DNA from: Methanobacterium sp.
GTDB lineage: Archaea > Methanobacteriota > Methanobacteria > Methanobacteriales > Methanobacteriaceae
Direction: 5' to 3'
DNA: 28,647 bases
Assembly (NCBI GenBank): GCA_028700095.1
Contig: JAQVTJ010000008.1
Location: forward strand, 1-28,647
Part shown: positions 15,480 through 23,899 of the stretch, one piece after another
How the letters are laid out: each line of letters opens with the position of its first letter
How positions within the stretch are numbered: position 1 is the first letter of the stretch
Made by a program: the position numbers and the translations under genes
The notes under the pieces: model-generated
Database searches by the model: none
Seen by the model: the letters and a program-made list of their open reading frames with translations, nothing else
Told to the model about the DNA's origin: nothing

Positions 15480-16835
15480 TTATAATAAACCTTCTATAAA
15501 CTCTTTACATTGATCTCTTATCATATATGCCTTTCCAATTGTAGTTGCTTCTAAAGTAATCCTTATAAAGGATTCTGTACCGGAAGGTCTTATAAGCACC
15601 CAACTACTATCTACCATTGATATTCTAACACCATCTATGGGATTTACATCAACCACATCTTCTAGGATAATATGTAGTTTAGCTTTAACACTTTCCATTA
15701 TCAATTTTTTCTGGGAATTTTCACAGTTCACTTTATCCCTTATTGTAGGATAATTAGGAATTGCATCTAACTGCTCTGATAACGGACCATATTTTTGTAT
15801 TAATTCTATAACTCTGAGTGCAGATAATATTCCATCAGGACACATACAGAAATTTGGATGTAACCAAGTTCCAGATGGTTCACCACCAAACTGTGCATTA
15901 TTATTTTCTATTGCCTCTGCAACATGGACATCACCCACCTTTGTCCTTATTACATGACCTCCAACTTCATCCATACATTTATCTGTACATAATGAAGCAT
16001 CAACAGTTGTAACAACTGTTCCCCCACTTTCACGACATACTAATGCTAATAATTTATCAAAATCAGCTACAAATCCTTTTTCATCTATAGCTATCATTCG
16101 ATCAGCATCACCATCATGTGCAATTCCAATATCTGCTCCAATGGACTTAACAATTTCCATTAATTCCCCTAGATTTTTCTCTGAAGGCTCTGGTAATCTG
16201 CCAGGGAAAAATCCGTCTGGCTGTGAATTAATAGCAATAACTGAACAACCAACCTTTCTAAGTATTAAAGGGGATAAATATGAAGCTGCACCATTTGCAC
16301 AGTCAACAACAACTTTTATACCATGTTTTATATTGGTTTGATTAATAATATCAGTTACATAATCTGAAACCACATATTTAATCTCTTCAACTTTTCCAAT
16401 ATTTTCCCAAGACACAGTTTTAAAATTCTTTTTATATATAATTTCTTCAATAGTTCTTTCTTGATCCTGTTTATATGCCATTCCATCAGGATTCCATAAT
16501 TTTATTCCATTATACTCAGGAGGATTATGTGATGCTGTTATCATAACACCTGTATCTGCCTTGAGTTTCATTGTTGCATAACCAACCAGAGGAGTTGGTG
16601 CCATTCCAATCTTTAGAACATGACATCCGCATTGTAATAATCCTGCTGTCACAGCATTTTCCATCATAACATTAGATGTTCTTGAATCATAGCCTAAAAC
16701 TATTTTACTACCTACACCACCAGCATAACTAGCAATTGCCCTACCAATATCTACTGCAAGTTCCAATGTTATATCATAACCTATTTTACCCCTTATACCA
16801 GAGGTACCAAAAAGTTTAGGTATTTCAGATGTCAT
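15480..16835 (-). CDS. glmM: Phosphoglucosamine mutase (GlmM-like)
   Basis: Alpha-D-phosphohexomutase that should interconvert glucosamine-6-phosphate and glucosamine-1-phosphate, the substrate for the downstream GlmU-like enzyme. It has four signature loops: FGTSGIRG at the N-terminus, the phosphoserine loop TASHNPPEYNG (about residue 95), the metal loop DGDADR (about 240), the sugar loop GGEPSGTW (about 320) and the phosphate loop RPSGTES (about 425). I start it at the ATG at 16835 because AGGGGT lies upstream and MTSEIPKLFGTSGIRG is the usual beginning; the longer frame from 16865 would add ten odd residues and overlap apgM. This gives 451 residues. It follows apgM after 19 bases, within the eS1 cluster. 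Phosphomannomutase activity cannot be excluded. Confidence 0.9.
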   Translation of the reverse strand: MTSEIPKLFGTSGIRGKIGYDITLELAVDIGRAIASYAGGVGSKIVLGYDSRTSNVMMENAVTAGLLQCGCHVLKIGMAPTPLVGYATMKLKADTGVMITASHNPPEYNGIKLWNPDGMAYKQDQERTIEEIIYKKNFKTVSWENIGKVEEIKYVVSDYVTDIINQTNIKHGIKVVVDCANGAASYLSPLILRKVGCSVIAINSQPDGFFPGRLPEPSEKNLGELMEIVKSIGADIGIAHDGDADRMIAIDEKGFVADFDKLLALVCRESGGTVVTTVDASLCTDKCMDEVGGHVIRTKVGDVHVAEAIENNNAQFGGEPSGTWLHPNFCMCPDGILSALRVIELIQKYGPLSEQLDAIPNYPTIRDKVNCENSQKKLIMESVKAKLHIILEDVVDVNPIDGVRISMVDSSWVLIRPSGTESFIRITLEATTIGKAYMIRDQCKEFIEGLL

Positions 16836-16854
16836 ATAAAAATTACCCCTTTTT

Positions 16855-18081
16855 TTATGCCCCAAATTTAGTTGATTTGTTCATAAGATCCATTAATATA
16901 TCCATTATATTATTTCCTCTAATCCTGCACAAACCACCTTTTACTGTGCTTAGTTCATTGAACTTTTTCACATCATCAACCCTTATTCCAGGTCCTGTGA
17001 TAACAATAGGAACTGGATCTCCTGTATGGTCCATTATTGATATTGGGGTTGAATGATCAGCAGTTAAAATAAAATAAATATCTTCTATTTTCATTAACTC
17101 TCCAATAATTACATCAACCTTTTCAATGAATTTAACTTTTTCATCCATCTCACCATCATGCCCAGCTTCATCTGCACCATCAACATTTATGAGTATGAAA
17201 TCATAATCCCTAGAAACAGTTTCTATTATACCATTTTTAATATTTTCAAGATTAGTATCTGTTCCACCTGTTGCACCTGGAATATCAATAAGCTGCATAC
17301 CTGCAATTGTTGCTATTCCCTTAATAAGACCGGTTTCTGCTATACAAACAGGATTTAAACCATATTTTTCTCCAAAAGGTTCTACGTTAGGCACAGCTCC
17401 AGCACCCCTTGGAATAATTATATTAGCCGGATTTTCACCATTTTCTATTCTTTTAATATTTAAAGGATGGTGTTTAAGTAATTCATAAGATTTTTTAACA
17501 ACTTTATTCAATATATCAGCAGTTTTTTTAGCTTCTTCACTATTATCAAGAGCCATAACCTTTTTAGGAGTTTTTCCTTCATGTTTAGGATCAGCATCTG
17601 AAACTTGGTCAGATAAACCTTCACCCCTTAATACTAAAACTGCTCTATGTCCTGTTGATTCTTTGAATATCACTTGAACATTTTCTTCAAGCTCCATACT
17701 GTTAATTGTATGGGCTATTTCTTCTGTTCCGCTTCTAATTCTTCCTGCTCGTCTGTCAATGATAATTCCTTTATCATCTACTGATGAGAAGTTACATCTA
17801 AATGCTATGTCTCCGGGAAGTACATCTACTCCTATTCCTGCAGCTTCAAATGGACCTCGTCCACTATAAACCTCATAGGGATCATAACCAAGTATAGAAA
17901 TATGGGATGTGTCACTTCCAGCTCTTATACCAGGCCTTATAGGATCCATAATTCCACATATTCCATTTTCTGCCATTTTATCCATATTTGGTGTTACTGC
18001 GGCTTCAAGGGGTGTTTTGTATCCAAGTTCTTCAATGGGACGATCTCCCATTCCATCTATGATCATTATGATTCCTTTCAT
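16855..18081 (-). CDS. apgM: 2,3-bisphosphoglycerate-independent phosphoglycerate mutase, archaeal type
   Basis: Metal-dependent mutase converting 3-phosphoglycerate to 2-phosphoglycerate in glycolysis/gluconeogenesis, alkaline-phosphatase superfamily. At 408 residues it matches the archaeal ApgM size. Seen in order: IIMIIDGMGDRP at the start (first metal Asp), the catalytic serine in AGSDTSHISILGYDP (about residue 60), GADEAGHDGEMDEK and FILTADHSTP (about 345) with further metal ligands. AGGTGAT ends three bases before the ATG, a near-perfect ribosome-binding site overlapping the stop of the preceding DUF92 gene. It is the third gene of the eS1-DUF92-apgM-glmM run, so it likely shares regulation with a ribosomal protein. 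Confidence 0.93.
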   Translation of the reverse strand: MKGIIMIIDGMGDRPIEELGYKTPLEAAVTPNMDKMAENGICGIMDPIRPGIRAGSDTSHISILGYDPYEVYSGRGPFEAAGIGVDVLPGDIAFRCNFSSVDDKGIIIDRRAGRIRSGTEEIAHTINSMELEENVQVIFKESTGHRAVLVLRGEGLSDQVSDADPKHEGKTPKKVMALDNSEEAKKTADILNKVVKKSYELLKHHPLNIKRIENGENPANIIIPRGAGAVPNVEPFGEKYGLNPVCIAETGLIKGIATIAGMQLIDIPGATGGTDTNLENIKNGIIETVSRDYDFILINVDGADEAGHDGEMDEKVKFIEKVDVIIGELMKIEDIYFILTADHSTPISIMDHTGDPVPIVITGPGIRVDDVKKFNELSTVKGGLCRIRGNNIMDILMDLMNKSTKFGA

Positions 18082-18089
18082 TTTATCAC

Positions 18090-18755
18090 CTAAACCATGA
18101 GAATACCTAATACAGCTCCTGTTATGGTAGCTATAAGATTAACATATTCGTTGGAGATATAATGTCTTTGTTCAAGTGTAGCACCAAGTATACTGTCAAC
18201 AAAGCAACCTACTGCACCTGCAATAATTGCTATTTTCAATGTTACATATGGATCAGGGAATATTCCTAATAAAAAGGCTGCTAATCCTATAATGCCTGCA
18301 CCAATAATTCCTGAAATTGTACCTACAACTGATATTCCACCATCTGTTCCTGGTGGAACTTTTTTAAAGGTTGTAACAAGTCTTGGTTGTTGTGTTACAC
18401 CCAATTCACTTGCAAGTGTGTCTGCTGTTGCAGTTGCAATGGATCCTATAAATCCGCCATAGTTTCCAAAAATAGCCATTACAAGTGGTACTATTCCATT
18501 AGCAATAACATTTTTAATGGATCTTGTTCCTTCATAAACACCTATATCCTTTTTATATGAATGTTTATATTGGGTTGAAATAAGTCCAAGAAACAGAAAA
18601 ATGAATATTAATATAAGCCAGTTTGAACCAGCTGTAAAAATAATTATTAAACCCATAATAATCATGAAAAGGGATCCATATAGATCAAGTGCTTTTTTAT
18701 AATAGGTAATAAGCGCTATGACTATTATTAGGATCACATATTCCAGATTAAACAT
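18090..18755 (-). CDS. DUF92 integral membrane protein (TMEM19/VTE6-like)
   Basis: A 221-residue membrane protein with about six hydrophobic helices and the DUF92 signatures: IGSIATATADTLASELG (about 104-120) and GTDGGISVVGTISGIIGAG (about 135-153). The family includes plant VTE6, a phytyl-phosphate kinase, and so this archaeal member may phosphorylate an isoprenoid monophosphate; that is inference from the family, not visible here. GGGAGAT precedes the ATG. The gene sits 15 bases after the eS1 gene and 8 bases before apgM, so it is part of that operon. Confidence 0.85.
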   Translation of the reverse strand: MFNLEYVILIIVIALITYYKKALDLYGSLFMIIMGLIIIFTAGSNWLILIFIFLFLGLISTQYKHSYKKDIGVYEGTRSIKNVIANGIVPLVMAIFGNYGGFIGSIATATADTLASELGVTQQPRLVTTFKKVPPGTDGGISVVGTISGIIGAGIIGLAAFLLGIFPDPYVTLKIAIIAGAVGCFVDSILGATLEQRHYISNEYVNLIATITGAVLGILMV

Positions 18756-18770
18756 TTATCTCCCGCATTA

Positions 18771-19355
18771 TTATTTATCTTCAATTACACGTGTTTTAAT
18801 GGTTTCAACACGTTTTAAAGGGTAGATCTTTTTGGATTCATGGTATATATGAGATGCCATTTTTCCACCTAAAATATCTTCAATGAGCTCTTGGAATTTT
18901 TTATCCTTAGCTGCATTTTGTACCATTTTTTCCATTGTTTCTCGTATGAATTTCTGTTGGGAAGATTTAGCCCTTTTTATTGTGCTTGCAAGTATGTGAA
19001 TTTTAAGTTTTACGCCATCTTTTGATGTAACATTTATTATTGCATCTATCCGACTTGTTCCTCTTCTAATCATACTTCTAACATAATCTGTTGTTACTTG
19101 ATGTCCAACAAAATTTGTATTTGCTGTGTCTCCAGCAACACCATTTATTTCAAAGAAAAGTTTTATATATTGTTTACTGAAATCTCCTGTTAATTCACGA
19201 AGTGATGATTCAACCCTTCTTTTTATCAGTAGTTCAGGATCCCTTGCAGGGGTTGTACCTATCTCTTGATCTCCAAAATCCTTAGGAGTCATTATTTTGT
19301 ACCATTGTTTTTCTTTCCAAGTATCTCTTACTCTTCTACGTCTTGCTTTAGCCAT
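18771..19355 (-). CDS. rps3ae: 30S ribosomal protein eS1 (S3Ae)
   Basis: Small-subunit ribosomal protein found in archaea and eukaryotes, 194 residues. Typical parts: a basic N-terminus (MAKARRRRVRDTWKEKQWYKI), PKDFGDQEIGTTPARDPELL (about 24-43), SLRELTGDFSKQYIKLFFEI, and the middle GHQVTTDYVRSMIRRGTSRID (about 83-103). The ATG is preceded by GTGAT with five-base spacing. It is the first gene of a four-gene run with DUF92, apgM and glmM. A small frame ends inside its first codons (19328-19468). Confidence 0.95.
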   Translation of the reverse strand: MAKARRRRVRDTWKEKQWYKIMTPKDFGDQEIGTTPARDPELLIKRRVESSLRELTGDFSKQYIKLFFEINGVAGDTANTNFVGHQVTTDYVRSMIRRGTSRIDAIINVTSKDGVKLKIHILASTIKRAKSSQQKFIRETMEKMVQNAAKDKKFQELIEDILGGKMASHIYHESKKIYPLKRVETIKTRVIEDK

Positions 19356-19468
19356 ATTATCACTTTACCTGTAAAAAATTTATCAATAAAATTTTCATGT
19401 TCTTGATATAATTGTTTAAAATCATAATAAAGTACTCTAAGATTAGAATCATTTATTATAAATCTCAT
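19328..19468 (-). CDS. Possible small protein upstream of eS1 (46 residues)
   Basis: A frame starting at the ATG at 19468 gives MRFIINDSNLRVLYY and so on, with charged helical content (KQLYQEHENFIDKFF), and overlaps the eS1 start by 28 bases in another frame. No clear ribosome-binding site was seen, and a frame of this length can arise by chance in such AT-rich DNA. I do not recognise it. It could be a leader peptide for the eS1 operon or nothing. Confidence 0.2.
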   Translation of the reverse strand: MRFIINDSNLRVLYYDFKQLYQEHENFIDKFFTGKVIIWLKQDVEE

Positions 19469-19672
19469 TCATGCTTTATAAATATTGCTGAAGATCCATT
19501 ACCTGATCTATGTAACAAATTTAAAAACAGTATTAGGTTATGCTATTCTACACCGAGGTTATAATAAATTTAACTTCATCTTATATAGTTTTTATCATAT
19601 TTTTATTAAAAACTTCTAAAATTCTAATATATTTTTAATATAAATAAATTATTTATAAGAAAAAAAAAATAA
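19356..19672. promoter_or_regulatory. eS1 operon promoter region
   Basis: About 317 bases upstream of eS1. On the minus strand there are TATA-like boxes ACTATATAAG (about 19590) and ATTTATAAA (about 19474-19482). A short G/C-richer patch (about 19530-19560) holds two copies of AGGTTAT but forms no convincing RNA shape. Apart from the small frame listed above, I see no gene. Confidence 0.4.
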
Positions 19673-20125
19673 TTATTTTTGTTTTAATAATTCCTTAACA
19701 AAAATTTCTGCTGCATTAAGATCATCAGTATTTGGTCTTCCATTATTAATACCACCTATTAATCTCAGAGGACCCCAAACATCAAATCCTTTACATGAAA
19801 ATTCACCTACAATTTTAAAACCATGTAATGAAACCTTTTTTGCAAGTGCATTTGTATAATTTAAATTTCCCTTACCACTGGTTGTAAATATAAAAGCTTT
19901 TCTACCTTTTACAGGGGGTAATTCATCTATAAATTCTAATAATTCTTTATTAGGTTTTCCATAATATATCCCAGAACCAAAACCAATTAAATCATAATCT
20001 AATATATTATATCCATCTAATTCATTATATTTCATAATATCTGCATCAATAGCAGAGGCCATGGTTTTTGCAATTTTCTCAGTATTTCCTTGGTGTACTG
20101 AGTTATATGTTATTAATACTTTCAT
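19673..20125 (-). CDS. Flavodoxin-like protein
   Basis: FMN-binding electron carrier of about 150 residues. The phosphate-binding loop is at the N-terminus (ITYNSVHQGNTEKIAKTM, about 5-22), followed by the GFGSGIYYGKPNKELLEFIDELP flavin-ring loop (about 50-72) and FTTSGKGNLNY (about 82-92). I use the ATG at 20125 because AGGTG (20136-20132) lies six bases upstream; the earlier GTG at 20134 is part of that site. It would shuttle electrons in the cytoplasm; its partner is unknown. Same-strand neighbours are another iron-sulfur/redox set. Confidence 0.88.
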   Translation of the reverse strand: MKVLITYNSVHQGNTEKIAKTMASAIDADIMKYNELDGYNILDYDLIGFGSGIYYGKPNKELLEFIDELPPVKGRKAFIFTTSGKGNLNYTNALAKKVSLHGFKIVGEFSCKGFDVWGPLRLIGGINNGRPNTDDLNAAEIFVKELLKQK

Positions 20126-20250
20126 TTGAGACACCTAAAAAAATTATATATAAAAGATATATTCATAAAACATGTTTTATTTTTATATATTTTATAGTTT
20201 CTATAAATATATAGACAACTATTTTAAACTATTTTTAATAAACAATAGAT

Positions 20251-20586
20251 TTAAAAATTTAATGGCTTTTTTAAGAACTGTTCATGTTTAATAAATTTGT
20301 TTAAAACCTCCTCAACAGATCCTTCATCTTCAACAATTTTTTTACCATCACTTTTCAAACCAGCCTTTGCAGACATGCCTATTTGTAAACATATAATCAC
20401 ATCACAATCCCTAACAACATTTAAAGATTTTCCCCATTGATGTTTCTCTCCAGCAACCTTTTCAGATTCTCTGCTATCTTTAAATTCAGCTTCTTCACCA
20501 TTAAATTCATATATAAGAAATTTCTGAGCTCTTCCAAAGTGTTCTGTAAACTTTTTATCATCTGAAACTGAAACTGCTACTTTCAT
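20251..20586 (-). CDS. NifX/NifB-like dinitrogenase cofactor-family protein
   Basis: A 111-residue protein with the typical dinitrogenase iron-molybdenum cofactor domain: it starts MKVAVSVSDDKKFTEHFGRAQKFLIYEF, where the HFGRA loop is the family mark, and carries CDVIICLQIGMSAKAGLKSDGKKI (about 60-83). Members bind iron-sulfur or metal cofactors; many have no link to nitrogen fixation and work in metal cluster handling. No nif genes are nearby. A weak GGAG lies upstream. A 39-base hairpin sits about 30 bases before the start. Confidence 0.85.
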   Translation of the reverse strand: MKVAVSVSDDKKFTEHFGRAQKFLIYEFNGEEAEFKDSRESEKVAGEKHQWGKSLNVVRDCDVIICLQIGMSAKAGLKSDGKKIVEDEGSVEEVLNKFIKHEQFLKKPLNF

Positions 20587-20927
20587 ACTATTCTTTCTCC
20601 AAGAAATTTTTTTTTAAAGATCCTTATCTCCCTAAAATTTAGGATAGGATCTTTCTAAAAAACTTCATCAAATATATATATTTTTTTTATATTAATATTT
20701 CTTAAACAAAAATTTTATATAAATTTTTTAAACTCCCATTTACCTGTAATATAATAAATAAAATATATTAACCAATTAATATAAAAAAAAGGAATATATA
20801 AACAAAAATATAACTATTATCTTATTTTTACAAATAAATAAAATTTTTCCCAATTAAAAATATAGTATATAATTTTGTAAATTCTGTTTTTATAATAATA
20901 TAATTATTTATTAATATATCTTTTTTT
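20587..20927. promoter_or_regulatory. Upstream region of the NifX-like gene
   Basis: 341 bases of A/T-rich sequence. The only ordered part is the hairpin at 20616-20654, listed separately; the remainder has T-runs near 20910-20930 that may mark the end of the upstream flavoprotein transcript. Confidence 0.35.
20616..20654. promoter_or_regulatory. Hairpin in the leader of the NifX-like gene
   Basis: AAAGATCC (20616-20623) pairs exactly with GGATCTTT (20647-20654). Inner pairs TATC-like and CCTAA/TTAGG extend the stem with a small bulge. On the minus strand it lies between the gene and its likely promoter, followed by an A-run and a weak GGAG. It may be an operator or an RNA control element. 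Confidence 0.45.
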
Positions 20928-21503
20928 TTAGGTTATTTTAGTTATGAGTTTTGCAATGTTTTCTCCAAATCTTCTTATGGTTTGTATTCCCTCTTTATCT
21001 TGGATTGCTTCTCCTTTTTCCCTTCCAAATACCATATTCCAATATGTTGAACCTGGAATTATCATGTCATTTATCAAATAAAACATTAACAATTCTTGTA
21101 TTGTAGCTGTTTGTCCTCCCCGTCTAGCAACTGCAATTGGCCCTCCAACTTTCCAAGAAAGGAAATTATCAGTGTTTCTTGAAACATATCCAACTCTTTG
21201 AAGTAATGACATTAAATCACCTCTGGCTGTTCCGAAATATACAGGAGTACCCACTATAAAACCTTTTGATTCTTTTATTTTATCAATAATTTCATTTAAA
21301 CCATCATCTATATGGCATCTGTGAAGTTTAACACATATTTCACATGCCCTGCATGATTCTATAATGTTTCCTTGTAAATAAATTGTTTCAGTAACCAAAC
21401 CATGTTTTTCTATAATTTCAGCACATTCACCCAATACCTGTGAAGTGTTACCATTTTTACGTGGACTTGCACATATAAAAAGAACTTTTTCCATATTTAA
21501 CAT
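20928..21503 (-). CDS. Iron-sulfur flavoprotein (Isf-like, NADPH-dependent FMN reductase family)
   Basis: A 191-residue flavoprotein with the FMN loop SPRKNGNTSQVLGEC (about 13-27) and the compact cluster motif CRACEICVKLHRC (Cx2Cx2Cx5C, about 50-62) known from Methanosarcina Isf, which binds a [4Fe-4S] cluster and handles electrons from ferredoxin, possibly in oxidative-stress defence. GTPVYFG (about 85-91) is the second flavin loop. GGAGGAG lies just before the ATG at 21503; an in-frame ATG at 21494 is possible. It follows the broken serine dehydratase gene by 57 bases on the same strand. Confidence 0.88.
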   Translation of the reverse strand: MLNMEKVLFICASPRKNGNTSQVLGECAEIIEKHGLVTETIYLQGNIIESCRACEICVKLHRCHIDDGLNEIIDKIKESKGFIVGTPVYFGTARGDLMSLLQRVGYVSRNTDNFLSWKVGGPIAVARRGGQTATIQELLMFYLINDMIIPGSTYWNMVFGREKGEAIQDKEGIQTIRRFGENIAKLITKIT

Positions 21504-21560
21504 TTCTCCTCCAAAAAAAATAAAAATATTTTATATATAATTTTTTTTTGGTTGTGATTT

Positions 21561-22759
21561 CTAGAATTTCTTATAACACACTGCAAGCCTGCCTTCGGAT
21601 GTTTCTCTATAATGTCTTTTTAGATCTCTTCCTGTTTGTGCCATTGTCTCTACAACTTCATCAAATGATACTTTATGTCTTCCATCAGAAAGTAATGCAT
21701 ATGAAGCACAGTTCATTGCAGTTGAAGCTGCTATTGCATTTCTTTCAATACATGGAATTTGAACCAATCCCATAATAGGATCACAGGTTAGTCCGAGATG
21801 ATGTTCCATTCCCATTTCAGCAGCATATTCAATCTGATGTGGTGTTCCTCCCATTAGCTGAGCAGCTGCTCCTGCAGCCATTGCACATGCAGTACCTATT
21901 TCACCTTGACATCCAACTTCAGCCCAGATATAGAAGCACAGCTTTTAACAATATTTCCAATAATACCTGCTGTTGCAATGGCTTTTAATAATTTTTCATC
22001 ACTGACATTATAATTATCTTTAATATAGAACAATACAGCAGGAAGCACTCCAGCAGCTCCGCATGTTGGTGCAGTTACAATAACATTTCCACTTGCATTT
22101 TCCTCTGCAACTGCAAGTGCATATGAAAAAAGAGTTCCAATTTCTTTAAGGAATTTATATGTTTGTATAGATTTCATATAGTATTGGAATGCTTTTCTTC
22201 TTAAATTAAGCCCTCCAGGAAGCACTCCTTCTTTTTCAATACCTCGTTCTATTGATTTTTTCATCACTTTAAGGATTTCATCCATGAAATTCCATATTTC
22301 TTCTCCTTCATAATCTTCAACATAGTTCCATATGGATTTACCTTCATCTTCACATAATTTAAGCAGTTCTGTCATTGTAGTTATGGGATATATATCTTCT
22401 GAACCATTTTCATCACATAACTCTTTTAAAACACCCCCACCTACACTATAAACTGTCCATTCGCTTAATATATTCTCATTTTTATCATATGCTCTAAATA
22501 TTAGGCCATTAGGATGTAATGGAAGTTCTTTATCCTTTTTCCATATAATTTCACATGGTATGGGGCTGAAAATTTTTTCAATAACATAATCAGTTAAATG
22601 TCCCTTTCCAGTTGCTGTAAGACTTCCATAGAGAATAACTACATATCCATGGGCATTAAATGTTTTTTCTTTAAATATTATTGCTGCATTAGATGGTCCT
22701 ATAGTATGGCTGCTTGAGGGACCCAGACCTATTCTATAAAGTTCTTTTAAAGATTTCAT
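21561..22759 (-). pseudogene. sdaA: L-serine dehydratase (iron-sulfur type), frameshifted
   Basis: Two frames together cover a single-chain iron-sulfur L-serine ammonia-lyase (serine to pyruvate and ammonia). The 5' frame (22759-21896, 287 residues) holds the serine-binding GPSSSHTIGPSNAA and the APTCGAAGVLPAVLFY region. The 3' frame (21881-21561) holds GMEHHLGLTCDPIMGLVQIPCIERNAIAAST. The join is at GGG 21925-21923: with one more base the sequence reads ISGAEVGCQGEIGTACAMAAG, the conserved family motif. The first cluster-binding cysteine (VGC) lies in the lost stretch and the other two (LTC, IPC) in the second frame, so neither half alone could hold the [4Fe-4S] cluster. The split point is not that of natural two-subunit enzymes. 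Either a decayed gene or a base missing in the sequence. Confidence 0.85.
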
Positions 22760-23098
22760 ATTTCAACCCTTTTTATAATTTTTTATAAAAATTTTCTCTA
22801 AATTAATACATTTCAAATATCTCTTTTTTTTATATATTTTTTTAAATATTTTGATGATAAATTAGCTTTTCATTTAATAATAGATTTTCCTTTTTCCAAA
22901 GACTGTTAAACTATTACTACTAATTAATATATATAAAAAAAAGTTTGGATTTTCTCCTAAAAATATATATAATGTTAGAGGAAATATTATATCTAATATA
23001 AAATGGATAATAATTTAAGATATAATTTAAAAAAAAAGTTTAGATTTAAATTATATAAAATATAATTATTTTTGGATTTAAATAAGTAAATTCTAATT
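22760..23098. promoter_or_regulatory. sdaA promoter region, otherwise plain A/T sequence
   Basis: 339 bases. A TATA-like AATATATAAA lies on the minus strand at about 22830-22840. Two imperfect copies of an A8-GTTT(G/A)GATTT segment (about 22935 and 23032) are seen. No gene is recognised. Confidence 0.35.
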
Positions 23099-23800
23099 TT
23101 ATAATGTTTTAGGAGAATGTGTTTTATTATTACATGAATTGATCCTAGATTCTTTTTTACATCTTTGAATTTCTCCTATCTTCTCTAGAACTGCTCTTGG
23201 ATCAACTTTAGTATTAATACATCCATCCTTAAGAAGAGGAACACCTTGACATGAAAATTTAGAGAGCTTCATCATAGCCAGATTCAGATCCTGGTAACAA
23301 GCAACTCCAAGCACAGCTTTAAATTTATTTTCATCAAGTATTTTTTTAAGAAATGTGGATCCTGGTATTATAAATACTTTAAATCCTTGATTTTCAGCTT
23401 TCTTTTTAAGAACTCCTATAACACATCTATTACAATCTTTACATACAAGACCTGAAGATTCTAATTTAGCTTCACAATCTGAATGTCTTAGACAATGTGG
23501 AAGAACCAGAATTTTATCTTGGGATTTTATATTTTTAAATATATTTAAATTAACTTTATTTCTTACCTCAACTCCTATTTGATCAACTATTTCAGCATTT
23601 ACCCCAACATTTTCAGAGAACTTTTTAAAAAGTCCATAGAACATATCAATAGTAAATAATAAAAGTCTTGGAAAAACCAACTTATTTTCTTTAAGTAAAA
23701 GTTTTCCAAGGATAAGAGTCACAGAAAGCAATATAAGCATTGTTACAGCTAAAAAAAAGGCTATTTGGCCGAATATCTGATAAAATTCATAAAAACCCAT
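23099..23800 (-). CDS. DUF116 family membrane-anchored cysteine-rich protein
   Basis: A 233-residue protein with one hydrophobic anchor (about 10-36), an amphipathic stretch, then a soluble domain with the DUF116 pattern: LPHCLRHSDCEAKL (about 100-113), LVCKDCNRCVIGVLKKKAE (about 118-136), a GSTFLKKIL loop and VLGVACYQDL (about 164-173). The clustered cysteines suggest an iron-sulfur or other metal site; function is not known. DUF116 proteins often occur in methanogens and other anaerobes. No Shine-Dalgarno is evident before the ATG. It follows the next upstream gene by 99 bases. Confidence 0.8.
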   Translation of the reverse strand: MGFYEFYQIFGQIAFFLAVTMLILLSVTLILGKLLLKENKLVFPRLLLFTIDMFYGLFKKFSENVGVNAEIVDQIGVEVRNKVNLNIFKNIKSQDKILVLPHCLRHSDCEAKLESSGLVCKDCNRCVIGVLKKKAENQGFKVFIIPGSTFLKKILDENKFKAVLGVACYQDLNLAMMKLSKFSCQGVPLLKDGCINTKVDPRAVLEKIGEIQRCKKESRINSCNNKTHSPKTL

Positions 23801-23899
23801 ACTATAAATATGTTTTTACTTCCATATTAACTTGTTTACAAAAAAAAAATTTATATAAATATAATAGGTTAATTGAAATATATTTTTATTTTTTATTTT

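Noticed and set aside
19480..19570. C/D-box or tRNA-like RNA upstream of eS1
   Set aside because: No proper C box (RTGATGA) with matching D box, and no T-loop or cloverleaf, on either strand.
21561..22759. Natural two-subunit (alpha/beta) serine dehydratase
   Set aside because: The known split lies between the N-terminal beta and the catalytic alpha parts; here the break is inside the catalytic part and the missing motif is present in the other frame.
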